A DNA stretch of 64,000 nucleotides from Micromonospora okii. GTDB lineage: Bacteria > Actinomycetota > Actinomycetes > Mycobacteriales > Micromonosporaceae. A program made the translations under genes and the position numbers. The stretch spans positions 62,001-126,000 of the forward strand of contig NZ_BBZF01000015.1 in assembly GCF_020884795.1 (NCBI RefSeq). The letters are read 5' to 3'. Below, one piece after another: positions 29,324-36,764 of the stretch (positions within the stretch are counted from its first letter, which is position 1; each line of letters starts with the position of its first letter). The notes under the pieces are model-generated. The model saw nothing but the letters and a program-made list of their open reading frames with translations. It searched no databases and was not told where the DNA came from.

Positions 29324-29343
29324 GAAATTTGCTGAAGAATTTC
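29324..29343. promoter_or_regulatory. Palindrome GAAATT-N8-AATTTC upstream of second ngcE
   Basis: This 20-bp inverted repeat with 6-bp arms sits in a strikingly AT-rich patch (29311-29345) of the 189-bp divergent region between ngcE and the acyltransferase gene. The AT-rich patch is unusual in this GC background. It is a strong operator candidate; the cognate factor is unknown. Confidence 0.55.
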
Positions 29344-29449
29344 TACGACAGGCGGGCTCCGACTTCAAGACCTGGCCGCCGAACCGTTATCAGCACCGGC
29401 CGCCCGGGAGGGCCGGGCCGTTGTCGCCACCGGACGGCCCGCGCTGGCA

Positions 29450-29455
29450 TAGCCT
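29450..29455 (+). promoter_or_regulatory. -10 element TAGCCT, leaderless start
   Basis: TAGCCT (TANNNT) ends 6 nt before ATG 29462. No SD is present upstream of that ATG, so a leaderless transcript is likely. Confidence 0.55.
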
Positions 29456-29461
29456 GGTCAC

Positions 29462-30913
29462 ATGCGCCGCCTGCGGCAGCTCGCCGACCGCACGCCGGCG
29501 GGCCGCGAGCGCTACGTCGACCTGCTCCGGGCGGTCGCGATCACGATGGTCGTCGCCGGCCACTGGGGCGTCAGCGTCGTCGACCGGGACGCCGCCGGGC
29601 GACCCACCGGCCACTCCGCGCTCGCCGACCTGCCGTGGGCGTACTGGCTCACCTGGCCGGCCCAGGTCCTGCCGGTGTTCTTCCTGGTGGGCGGGTTCGC
29701 CAACGCCGCCTCGCTGACCGCGCGCCGGGCCCGGGGCGCCGACGCGACCGGCTGGCTGCTCGACCGCAGCGCCCGGCTGGTGCCGCCGACCACCGCCCTG
29801 CTGACGGTCCTCGCCCTCGGCGCGGCGGGCGCGAGCCTGTGGGGCGTCGACCCGACCCGGGTCCGCCAGGTGGTCTGGTTCGCCACCATCCCGCTGTGGT
29901 TCCTCGTGCCCTACTTCGCCGTCGTGGCCCTCACCCCGCCGATGCTCGCGCTGCACCGCCGCTTCGGGCTGGCCGTGCCGGTGACGTTGGTGGCCCTGGT
30001 CGCGCTCGGTGACCTGGGTCGGCTGACCGGGCCGGCGCTCCTGGCCGCCGGCAACCACCTGGCCGGCTGGCTCGCCGTGCACCAGGTCGGCTTCGCCTGG
30101 TACGACGCCCGCGCCCGGCCGGCCGGGGCCCGCCCGCTGCCCACGGGCCGGCGGGCGGCGGTCGCTCTGCTGGCCGGCGGGCTCGGGGCGCTGATGCTGC
30201 TGACCACACTCGGGCCGTACCCGGTCGCCATGCTCCACGTGCCCGGCGAGCGGCTGGAGAACACCGCGCCGCCGAGCCTGGCGCTGCTCGCCCTGGCCAC
30301 CGCCCAGCTCGGGCTGATCCTGCTGCTGCGCGACCCGGCGGAGCGGTGGCTGCGCCGGCCCCGGCCGTGGCAGGCGGTGATCGCGGTCAACTCGGTGGTG
30401 CTGACGGTCTTCCTCTGGCACCTCACGGCCGCCCTGCTGCTCGTCGGCCTGCTGGACGCGGTCGGCCTGCTGCCGACCCCGGCGGCGGGGACGGCGGCCT
30501 GGTACCTCTGGCGCGTGCCGTGGCTGCTGCTGCTGGCCGTGGTGCTGGCCGGGCTGGTCGCGGTCTTCGGCCCGGTCGAGGCGCGGGCCGGCCGACGACG
30601 ACCGGCGGCGGGCCGACCGACGACCGGGCCGGCGACCGGGCCGGTCGGGCCGGCGCCGCCCGGCACCGGGTCGCCCCCACCCGCGCCCCGGGTCGCCGAG
30701 CCGTCCCCACCCGCGCCACCGGTCGCCGGGCGGGCCCGGTCCGCGCTGGTGGTCGCCGGGTACGTCGCCGTGATCGCCGGGCTGCTGGTCAACACCCTTA
30801 CCCCGCAGCGCGCGCCCGCGCCGCTGGGGCTGCCGGTGGCGGCGCTGGTCGCGTACCTGGCCGGGGCGGGGCTGCTGCGGCTGCTCCGGTCCGGGTGGGG
30901 GCACCGGGGCTGA
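29462..30913 (+). CDS. Acyltransferase family 3 membrane protein
   Basis: 483 residues from ATG 29462, likely leaderless. It begins with the acyltransferase_3 signature ERYVDLLRAVAITMVVAGHWG (core RAVAITMVVAGHWG), followed by about ten membrane helices such as PVFFLVGGFANAASL and LTVFLWHLTAALLLVGLL. The family O-acylates membrane or extracellular carbohydrates using acyl-CoA. The C-terminal third contains a Pro/Gly/Thr-rich low-complexity linker (about residues 380-420) before a last hydrophobic segment. The substrate is unknown. It is divergent from the second sugar transporter and not obviously part of its pathway. Confidence 0.83.
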   Translation: MRRLRQLADRTPAGRERYVDLLRAVAITMVVAGHWGVSVVDRDAAGRPTGHSALADLPWAYWLTWPAQVLPVFFLVGGFANAASLTARRARGADATGWLLDRSARLVPPTTALLTVLALGAAGASLWGVDPTRVRQVVWFATIPLWFLVPYFAVVALTPPMLALHRRFGLAVPVTLVALVALGDLGRLTGPALLAAGNHLAGWLAVHQVGFAWYDARARPAGARPLPTGRRAAVALLAGGLGALMLLTTLGPYPVAMLHVPGERLENTAPPSLALLALATAQLGLILLLRDPAERWLRRPRPWQAVIAVNSVVLTVFLWHLTAALLLVGLLDAVGLLPTPAAGTAAWYLWRVPWLLLLAVVLAGLVAVFGPVEARAGRRRPAAGRPTTGPATGPVGPAPPGTGSPPPAPRVAEPSPPAPPVAGRARSALVVAGYVAVIAGLLVNTLTPQRAPAPLGLPVAALVAYLAGAGLLRLLRSGWGHRG

Positions 30914-30979
30914 CCCGGTCCGCCGTGGACCGGCGCGACGCGCGGGCGTCGCCACCCGGGGCGGGCCGGCGGTCGCGGG

Positions 30980-30985
30980 TACGAT
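30980..30985 (+). promoter_or_regulatory. -10 element TACGAT, leaderless start
   Basis: TACGAT ends 6 nt before GTG 30992, with no SD in between. Confidence 0.5.
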
Positions 30986-30991
30986 CCGGCG

Positions 30992-31978
30992 GTGCGGATC
31001 TTGCCCGACGTGGCGCTGCCCAGCGGCGAGGCGGGGGCGACCCCGGCGCGGATCGCCGACGGCGTACGGGCCTGGGTGACGTCGCCGCCGCTGCGGGGCC
31101 TCGTGGCGCGCTTCGGCGGCGATTGGCCGGCCGGCGACGACGGGCTCGCGGCGGTGCTGGCGTGGCTGGACGAATTCTCGGCCCGGCACTGGGACTTCCG
31201 GCGTGGCCGGGAGCGCCCCGAGGCCGGCGAGCCGGCCCTCGACGCCCGGACCGCCGGCCTGGTGCTCGCCGCCGCGTCCGCGCTCGGCCTGGCCCGGTCG
31301 GCCCCGCCGGCCCGCCCGGCGTACGCGCACCTGGTCGTCCTCGGCGGGCTGGCGCACGCCTGCCTGCGCCGGGTCGCGTACGCCGCGCACCTGCTGGGCT
31401 CCGGCACGTCGGTGGCCGGCGAGGTGGCCGTGCTGGGCAGCTTCCGGCCCCTGTCGGAGGCGGAGCGGGAGGTGCTGGCCGGCGTCGGGCTCGCGGGCTG
31501 CGAGACCGAGGTGGACGCCCTCGACGCCGCCGTCCGGCTGGCGTTCCGGGTGGCGGGGCCGGCCGAGTCGGGCGGCGTCGACGCGGGGCACCCGCACCAC
31601 TCGTGGTCCTCCCGCACCTACCGCCCGCCCGCGTCGCCCCCGGTGCGGGTGCTCGCCGCCCCGTCGAGCGAGCCCGACCGGCGGCGGGCCCACACCGCCG
31701 ACACCCAGCGGTTCTGGGCCGAGCACGTGCGGCTCTCCCCGGGCGACGCGGTGCTGATGGTGACCGCGCCGATCTACGTGCCGTTCCAGCACTGCGACGC
31801 GCTACGCACCCTCGCCGTGCCGTACGGGTGCGGGATCGAGACCGTCGGCGTCGACCCGGCGGTGCCCGACCTGGCCCGGCTGCCCGAGCCGGTGCTGACC
31901 CCGGGCCGGCACCTGCAGGAGATCCGGTCGGCGATCCGGTCGATGCGCGCTTTGCACGCCGACCTCGCCGTCGGCTGA
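30992..31978 (+). CDS. Conserved hypothetical protein
   Basis: 328 residues from GTG 30992, likely leaderless. I do not recognise a family with confidence. The N-terminal half is helical and Ala/Arg-rich, with HWDFRRGRERPEAGEP near residue 65. The C-terminal half has a Rossmann-like strand and loop, GDAVLMVTAPIYVPFQHCDA, that faintly recalls the DUF218 motif (VTS followed by His and an Arg). No signal peptide or membrane helix is visible. It is separated from the acyltransferase by 78 bp. A GC hairpin follows it. Confidence 0.7.
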   Translation: MRILPDVALPSGEAGATPARIADGVRAWVTSPPLRGLVARFGGDWPAGDDGLAAVLAWLDEFSARHWDFRRGRERPEAGEPALDARTAGLVLAAASALGLARSAPPARPAYAHLVVLGGLAHACLRRVAYAAHLLGSGTSVAGEVAVLGSFRPLSEAEREVLAGVGLAGCETEVDALDAAVRLAFRVAGPAESGGVDAGHPHHSWSSRTYRPPASPPVRVLAAPSSEPDRRRAHTADTQRFWAEHVRLSPGDAVLMVTAPIYVPFQHCDALRTLAVPYGCGIETVGVDPAVPDLARLPEPVLTPGRHLQEIRSAIRSMRALHADLAVG

Positions 31979-31993
31979 CCGGCGCGGCGCGGG

Positions 31994-32024
31994 GCCGGCG
32001 CCCGACGCGGGGTCGGACGCCGGC
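31994..32024. terminator. Bidirectional hairpin
   Basis: GCCGGCG-C-CCGA pairs with TCGG-A-CGCCGGC (11 pairs, one mismatch, 7-nt loop) between the convergent ends of the hypothetical gene and the secreted-protein gene. Confidence 0.55.
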
Positions 32025-32054
32025 CGCGGGTGTGCGGTCACTCCAGCCCTGCGG

Positions 32055-32732
32055 TCACTTCACGTAGACGAGCGCGCCGCCCTGGGTGGTGTCCCGGACC
32101 GGGGCGTACGTGGCGCTCCAGTACGCCGTGTTGAAGCAGGTGCCCGGCCCGCTGGTCTTGGTGAAGACCTGGTTGGTGAACTTGATCGAGTTGTCGGCGT
32201 TGGACGCCGTGCCCCTCAGCGCGCCGCCGCTGGCCGTGTAGGTGCAGATCATGGTGCCGATCAGGCTGCGCAGCGAGACGGTGGCCGTGATGTTGCCGGT
32301 GATGGTGACCGCGCCGGCGCTGGTGACGGAGACGTTGAAGGGCAGGTTGTTCACCGTCACGCTGTTCACGCCGAGCGTGCCCACCACGTTGGAGGTGCAG
32401 GTGCCGAAGGTCTGCCCGGTGAGACTCTCGGTGGCGGTGCCGGGCGAGGCCGGGTTGGTCAGCGTCTTCGCGGTGAAGCTCGACGCGGAGCACTTCACGC
32501 CGGTGGTGCTGCTGGCGCCGTCGTAGAAGGTGGCGGTGGTGCCGGCGGCCAGGTTGGCCTGGAGGATGTCCCCGACCGCCACCGCGGGCCCGCTCAGGCT
32601 GCCGGTGGTGAGGACGTTGTTGGCCAGTGCGGAGACGGTGTCGGGGGCGGCGACCGCGGGCGTCGCGCCGACGAGGGAGCCGAGCAGCGCGACGGCGGCG
32701 AGGCCGACGGCGGCACGTCCGTACTTGGGCAT
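32055..32732 (-). CDS. Secreted protein of unknown function, near DUF6230/DUF6114 genes
   Basis: 225 residues, ATG start. A Sec-type signal peptide (MPKYGRAAVGLAAVALLGSL) ends near AVAA at residue 29. The mature protein is Thr/Ser/Val-rich and predicted all-beta, with four Cys (KCSASSF, GTCTSNV, MICTYTAS, GTCFNTAYW) that could pair as two disulphides. I do not recognise a named domain. It resembles the small secreted proteins commonly seen near DUF6230/DUF6114 genes in actinomycetes. It is divergent from the tetR gene across 474 bp. A surface or matrix role is a guess. Confidence 0.75.
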   Translation of the reverse strand: MPKYGRAAVGLAAVALLGSLVGATPAVAAPDTVSALANNVLTTGSLSGPAVAVGDILQANLAAGTTATFYDGASSTTGVKCSASSFTAKTLTNPASPGTATESLTGQTFGTCTSNVVGTLGVNSVTVNNLPFNVSVTSAGAVTITGNITATVSLRSLIGTMICTYTASGGALRGTASNADNSIKFTNQVFTKTSGPGTCFNTAYWSATYAPVRDTTQGGALVYVK

Positions 32733-33206
32733 GGTGGGTCCTTTCGACGGTGGTCGGTGCGGCGGTGCGGTCCGTCGGGGGTCACCGCGCCGACATGCGG
32801 CGGCGCGACCGGCGACCGCGGAGAGGTGGCCGCGAGCGGGACGTCTCGCGGTGGACGGGCCGTCGCCGGGAACGGTCGGCGACGGGTGGAGCCCGCAGGA
32901 GGGCGGCGTGGTGCAGGGACGGTGGCCGGGTGGTCCGGTGACCCCGCGGGCCCGACCGGAGGTGCTTCCGGTCGGTCAGCGCCCGAGGTGGGCTGGGGCG
33001 GCGCGGCGGAGCCGCGTCACCTGCGCCTTCCGGCCTTGGGAGGGCGGATGTGGTCAGCGATAATGACGACCATCGAGCCTCCTTCGGCGTTGCTCGGTGC
33101 GGCCATCCCGAAGAAGATGACCATGAGTGACACAACCGGAACTCAACGTGCTGAAGTTATAAACCCCCGAGAGTCGCAAAGTCAATCCTTTCATTCAGGG
33201 AGGTCG
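32733..33206. other. 474-bp intergenic control region
   Basis: No gene is seen here. The left two thirds are GC-rich and featureless. The right third (33060-33200) is AT-rich and contains TTATAA and several TGA/TCA half-sites, for example AACTCAACGTGCTGAAGTT, an imperfect inverted repeat. This is the likely promoter and operator area of the tetR gene. Individual boxes are not convincing. Confidence 0.5.
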
Positions 33207-33986
33207 ATGTCGATGGTGCTGGCACCGCACTCGGCGGCCGATCCGACCCCCCTTCCCGGCGCCCGCCTCGGCCGCGATCCGGAACGGGCGATCAAGCGCG
33301 GCCCGCGCCGACTGTCCCCCGAGGTGGTGGCCGCCACCCAGCGGGACCGACTCTTCGACGGGCTCGTGCACGAGGTGGCCGCGAAGGGCTACGACAGCGC
33401 CCGGGTCACCGACATCTGCCGCGCCGCCGGGGTCACCCGGCCCGCCTTCTACGCGCTCTTCGCCGGCAAGGAGGACGCCTTCCTGGCCACGTACCGGCAC
33501 GGCATCGCCGTCCTGCTGCGCCTGATGGACGACGCGTACACCGAGGCCGGGCACGACTGGGTCGACGCCGCCCGCGCCACGCTGCGGACACTGCTGGAGG
33601 TGCTGGCGCACGTGCCCGCGTTCGCCCGGATGGCGCTCGTGGAGATCGACGCGGCCGGGCCGGCCGCCCGGGCCGAGCGGGACCTGCTGCTGTCGGAGTT
33701 CCACCGCTTCTTCCGCCCCGCCCGCCCCCGGTCGCCACTGTCGACCGCCGAGGACGAGTTGCTGGTGACCACCGTGGTCGGCGGAATCCACAGCACCCTT
33801 CGGCAACGGGTCGCCCAGGGGCGCACCGCCGAGCTGCCCCTGCTCCTGCCGGTGCTGACGTACGCCATGACCGCCCCGTTCCTCGGCCCGCAGGCCGCCG
33901 GGCGGGCCGCGCGGCTGGCCGATCCGGGCTCCGGGCCGGGCGTCGGCACGCCCTGCGCACCCGCCCCGGCGCGACGCGACGGCTGA
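33207..33986 (+). CDS. TetR/AcrR-family transcriptional regulator
   Basis: 259 residues from ATG 33207, with GGGAGG 3 nt upstream; a second ATG at 33213 has better SD spacing. The HTH is RVTDICRAAGVTRPAFYALF, followed by AGKEDAFLATYRHGI. The C-terminal ligand domain includes EVLAHVPAFARMALVEIDAAG, a pattern seen in TetR proteins near transport or lipid genes. An N-terminal tail of about 35 residues (Pro/Arg-rich) precedes the HTH. It lies between the secreted-protein gene and the DUF6230/DUF6114 pair and is the only regulator in the cluster. Confidence 0.88.
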   Translation: MSMVLAPHSAADPTPLPGARLGRDPERAIKRGPRRLSPEVVAATQRDRLFDGLVHEVAAKGYDSARVTDICRAAGVTRPAFYALFAGKEDAFLATYRHGIAVLLRLMDDAYTEAGHDWVDAARATLRTLLEVLAHVPAFARMALVEIDAAGPAARAERDLLLSEFHRFFRPARPRSPLSTAEDELLVTTVVGGIHSTLRQRVAQGRTAELPLLLPVLTYAMTAPFLGPQAAGRAARLADPGSGPGVGTPCAPAPARRDG

Positions 33987-34045
33987 CCCGGACCGGACGG
34001 CGCGGCGCGACGGCCGACCAGGACCGGACGGCGCGGCGCGGCGGC
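33984..34045. repeat. Two-copy tandem repeat, period 31 bp
   Basis: Two near-identical copies share GGACCGGACGGCGCGGCGCG. They start at the tetR stop and extend into the 300-bp non-coding gap. The right part of this gap holds the DUF6230 promoter. Confidence 0.7.
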
Positions 34046-34147
34046 GCGGAGATCGACCGACGACGCCGCGCCGGGAGTCGGAAACCGCCGCGGTTTTTCG
34101 CTATTGGCCACAATTCGCAGATCGACCGAGTCCATTGACCGTGAATG

Positions 34148-34176
34148 TTGACCGGGCCTTTACTCGGCGGTAACTT
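34148..34176 (+). promoter_or_regulatory. Promoter of the DUF6230-DUF6114 operon
   Basis: TTGACC (34148-34153), a 17-bp spacer and TAACTT (34171-34176) form a good promoter. A second TTGACC lies 13 bp upstream (34135-34140), giving a direct repeat that could serve an activator. A leader of about 100 nt precedes the ATG. Confidence 0.6.
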
Positions 34177-34286
34177 CGGCTCGCAACCACCTCGACGTCA
34201 CGCACACGCCCAATCGGATCATCAGCGCGAAGAACGCAGAGCTCTCCGCATTGGCGGGGAGGAATCGATCTCGAAGAGGAGCCGTC

Positions 34287-34916
34287 ATGTCGGACGACAC
34301 CGTACCCACCGAGCCCGGTCCCGCCCAGCCGGGCGTGCGCTGGCGGCGGTTCGCGGCCAGCCTCGCCGTCGTCGGCGCGGGCGCCGCCGGAATGGTCATG
34401 CTCACCGCCCAGGGGGTGCTCGGCGCACAGTTCGCGATCTCGGGCATGCCGTTCGTGGTCACCGCGGACAAGCTCACCGGGACCGGGTTCCAGCAGTTCG
34501 CCACCCTCGACGAAATGATCCCGGACAGCCCCAACCAGGGCGACACCGGCGGTCAGGTCGTCGTGATCGTCTCGGCGATCGACAAGGCCGAGCTGACCAA
34601 TCTCTGCCAGAGCATCAACCTCGGTGGCATGTACATGAAGATCACCGCCGGCAACGGCGGAAAGCCGGTCAGCGCCCGCACCCTGGTCGTCGACTCGGAC
34701 GAGATCACCGGCAACGCCTCGTTCAACCGGATCGACATCGGCCAGGACGCCAGCACGCTGGACAAGGTGCCCGGCGTCAAGGGCAACCCGGGGGTCTTCG
34801 GCCAGCAGGCCGACACCGTGACCATCGACAAGCTGCGGCAGAACAACTACGCGACCACGGCCGCCGTCTTCACGCTGCCGAACCTGCGGATGCGCTTCGC
34901 CTCCGAAGGCTGCTGA
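34287..34916 (+). CDS. DUF6230-family membrane-anchored protein
   Basis: 209 residues from ATG 34287, with GAGGAG upstream. A single hydrophobic helix (FAASLAVVGAGAAGMVMLTA, about 23-42) acts as an uncleaved anchor, followed by an exported beta-rich domain with FVVTADKLTGTGFQQF, GGQVVVIVSAIDKAEL, LCQSINLGGMYMKITAG and a C-terminal Cys. I recognise this as DUF6230, sometimes labelled cholesterol esterase without evidence of catalysis; no Ser-His-Asp triad is visible. The next gene starts one base after its stop. Function is unknown. Confidence 0.82.
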   Translation: MSDDTVPTEPGPAQPGVRWRRFAASLAVVGAGAAGMVMLTAQGVLGAQFAISGMPFVVTADKLTGTGFQQFATLDEMIPDSPNQGDTGGQVVVIVSAIDKAELTNLCQSINLGGMYMKITAGNGGKPVSARTLVVDSDEITGNASFNRIDIGQDASTLDKVPGVKGNPGVFGQQADTVTIDKLRQNNYATTAAVFTLPNLRMRFASEGC

Positions 34917-34917
34917 G

Positions 34918-35583
34918 ATGACCGACGGTGGCGGCCGGCCGAAGGGCCGGTGGCGGGCGTGGCGGCGCAGCCGCCCCTTCTGGGGCGGGCTGCTGGTCGC
35001 CCTCGGCGGCATCGAGATGCTCGTGACGCTGCGCGCGCCGCTGCCGGTGATCCTGAAGATCGGGCCGCAGGGGCTGGCCGGGTACCTCGTGCCGGTCGTC
35101 CTGCTGCTGTGCGGCGTGCTGCTGCTGACCCACCCGCCGCAGCGCGTGTTCTACGCGTTGGTCTCGATGGTGCTCGCCCTGGTCTCCTGGCTGACGTCCA
35201 ACCTGGGCGGCTTCGTCATCGGGATGCTGCTCGCGCTGGTCGGCGCGTGCCTGGCGTTCGCCTGGACCCCGGTCAAGGCGCCGCGCGGCGCCGCCCGCCC
35301 GGCCGGTCCCGCCGAGCCGGACGACCCGGCGGCCGGGGGCCCGGCGGCCCTCACCGGGCCGCCCCCGGCCCTCGCCCGGCCCGGGCCGGCTCCCGCCCAG
35401 CCGGGGCCGGCTCCCGCCCAGCCGGGGCCGGCTCCCGCCCAGCCGGAGCCGCCTCATGCCCGGCCGGAGCCGCTTCCCGCCCAGCCGGGGCCGTCGACCT
35501 CCGCGCAGCCCGGGTCACCCGACGCGGCCGAGCCCACCCCCGCCGCCGACGGGCGGCACCGACGGGCGGCCGACCGGACGTAG
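34918..35583 (+). CDS. DUF6114-family membrane protein with Pro-rich tail
   Basis: 221 residues. About four membrane helices (residues 20-120) include FWGGLLVALGGIEMLVTLRA and VLLLCGVLLLTHPPQRVFYA, typical of DUF6114. The last 100 residues are a Pro/Ala/Gln/Glu-rich tail encoded by 21-bp repeats. It is coupled to the DUF6230 gene (1-bp gap), and this pair is widespread in actinomycetes with no known function. The membrane protein probably positions or exports its DUF6230 partner. The tail resembles wall-spanning linkers. Confidence 0.82.
   Translation: MTDGGGRPKGRWRAWRRSRPFWGGLLVALGGIEMLVTLRAPLPVILKIGPQGLAGYLVPVVLLLCGVLLLTHPPQRVFYALVSMVLALVSWLTSNLGGFVIGMLLALVGACLAFAWTPVKAPRGAARPAGPAEPDDPAAGGPAALTGPPPALARPGPAPAQPGPAPAQPGPAPAQPEPPHARPEPLPAQPGPSTSAQPGSPDAAEPTPAADGRHRRAADRT
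35381..35450. repeat. Three 21-bp tandem repeats in the DUF6114 gene tail
   Basis: The unit GGGCCGGCTCCCGCCCAGCC occurs three times with near identity, encoding Gly-Pro-Ala-Pro-Ala-Gln-Pro, then decays into related Pro-Glu-Pro units. It stays in frame. Copy number is likely to vary between strains. Confidence 0.8.
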
Positions 35584-35798
35584 CCGCACCGGCGGGCGGC
35601 CCCGGCGGGCCGCCCGCCGCGAGCCGGCCCACCGCCGCCGCAGGCGGCTTCCGCCGGGGTGCCGGGGTCGGCCCGCCCCAGTGCGCGCCCGCCCCGGGCG
35701 GCTTTCCCCGGGATGCCGGCCCCCGGGCCGTACGGTGCGTAACGTCTGTCCTGATCGGCACGGCCCGAGGGAACAGGCCGGCCCGGGACGGGAGAGGC

Positions 35799-36764
35799 AT
35801 GACCGACGTGCTCACGCCAGGCCGGGAGCCGCACGTCCTGGGCCTGGTGATCCACCCGCGCAACGACGTCAGCGAGTCGGTCGCGACGGTGACGCGGGCC
35901 GCCCGGCGGCACGGCGCGCGGGTCGTGGCCCGCCCCGCCGACGCCGCCCGGCTGGGCGACGGCGTGTCGGCCGTGGACGACCGGGAGTTCGTCGAGCGCG
36001 TCGACACCGTGATCAGCCTCGGCGGGGACGGCACCATGCTCGGGGCCATGCGCCTGATGGCGGGGCGGCAGACACCGGTGCTCGGGGTCTGCCACGGCAA
36101 CCTCGGGTTCCTCATCGAGGTCTCCCCGGCGCAGCTCCCCACGGCCCTCGACGACCTCGCCGGCGGCCGGTTCCGCCTCGAACCGCACAGCTGCCTGGAG
36201 GTCACGGGCGGCACCGGCCTCCCCGGGCCGACCCCCGCGTTCAACGACCTCGTGGTCGCCGCCGACCGGCCGAGCAAGACCGCGACGGTCGACCTGGAGA
36301 TCAACCACGTCCGGCACGGCTACTACCGCTGCGACGCGGTGATCGCGTGCACCGCCACGGGTTCGACGGCCTACAACTACGCCGCGGGCGGCCCGGTCAT
36401 CTCCCCGTCGATCCCCGCGATCGGGCTGACGCCGGTGGCGCCCATGTCGGGCATCGGCCGCGCCCTCGTCCTCGGCGGCGAGGACACCGTCGCCCTCTGC
36501 AACCCCTCCGAGCACCGGACGCTGCGGATGTCCCTCGACGGCGCGACCGGCGGCCGGCTCGAACCCCGGGGCCGGGTCACCCTGCGGCTGCGGCAGAACG
36601 TCGTCAACGTGGTCCGGTTCGATCCCGACGCCCTCGGGTGCCGCAACCGCGTCAGGCTCAGCCTCCTCGACCTGCCGCTGCGCCCCGACCAACTGCTCGA
36701 ACTCGTACCCGACCACCTGCGGGAGCGCGCCCGGCGGCTGCGGCACGCGCCGGCCGCACCCTAG
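35799..36764 (+). CDS. NAD(+) kinase family protein
   Basis: 321 residues, ATG start with GGGAGAGG upstream. The family signature is clear: VISLGGDGTMLGAMRL with GGDGT at 75-79, CHGNLGFLIEVSP, and CTATGSTAYNYAAGGPVI. The substrate-binding NE pair appears as FND. It would phosphorylate NAD(H) to NADP(H), or is a paralogue with altered specificity; actinomycetes usually carry a second NAD kinase gene near recN, which is not seen here. Its stop codon shares CTAG with the convergent murD2 stop. Confidence 0.85.
   Translation: MTDVLTPGREPHVLGLVIHPRNDVSESVATVTRAARRHGARVVARPADAARLGDGVSAVDDREFVERVDTVISLGGDGTMLGAMRLMAGRQTPVLGVCHGNLGFLIEVSPAQLPTALDDLAGGRFRLEPHSCLEVTGGTGLPGPTPAFNDLVVAADRPSKTATVDLEINHVRHGYYRCDAVIACTATGSTAYNYAAGGPVISPSIPAIGLTPVAPMSGIGRALVLGGEDTVALCNPSEHRTLRMSLDGATGGRLEPRGRVTLRLRQNVVNVVRFDPDALGCRNRVRLSLLDLPLRPDQLLELVPDHLRERARRLRHAPAAP

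Noticed and set aside
30590..30730. Repeated ACCGGGCC blocks in the acyltransferase gene as a mobile repeat
   Set aside because: They encode an in-frame low-complexity Pro/Gly linker and occur nowhere else in the window.
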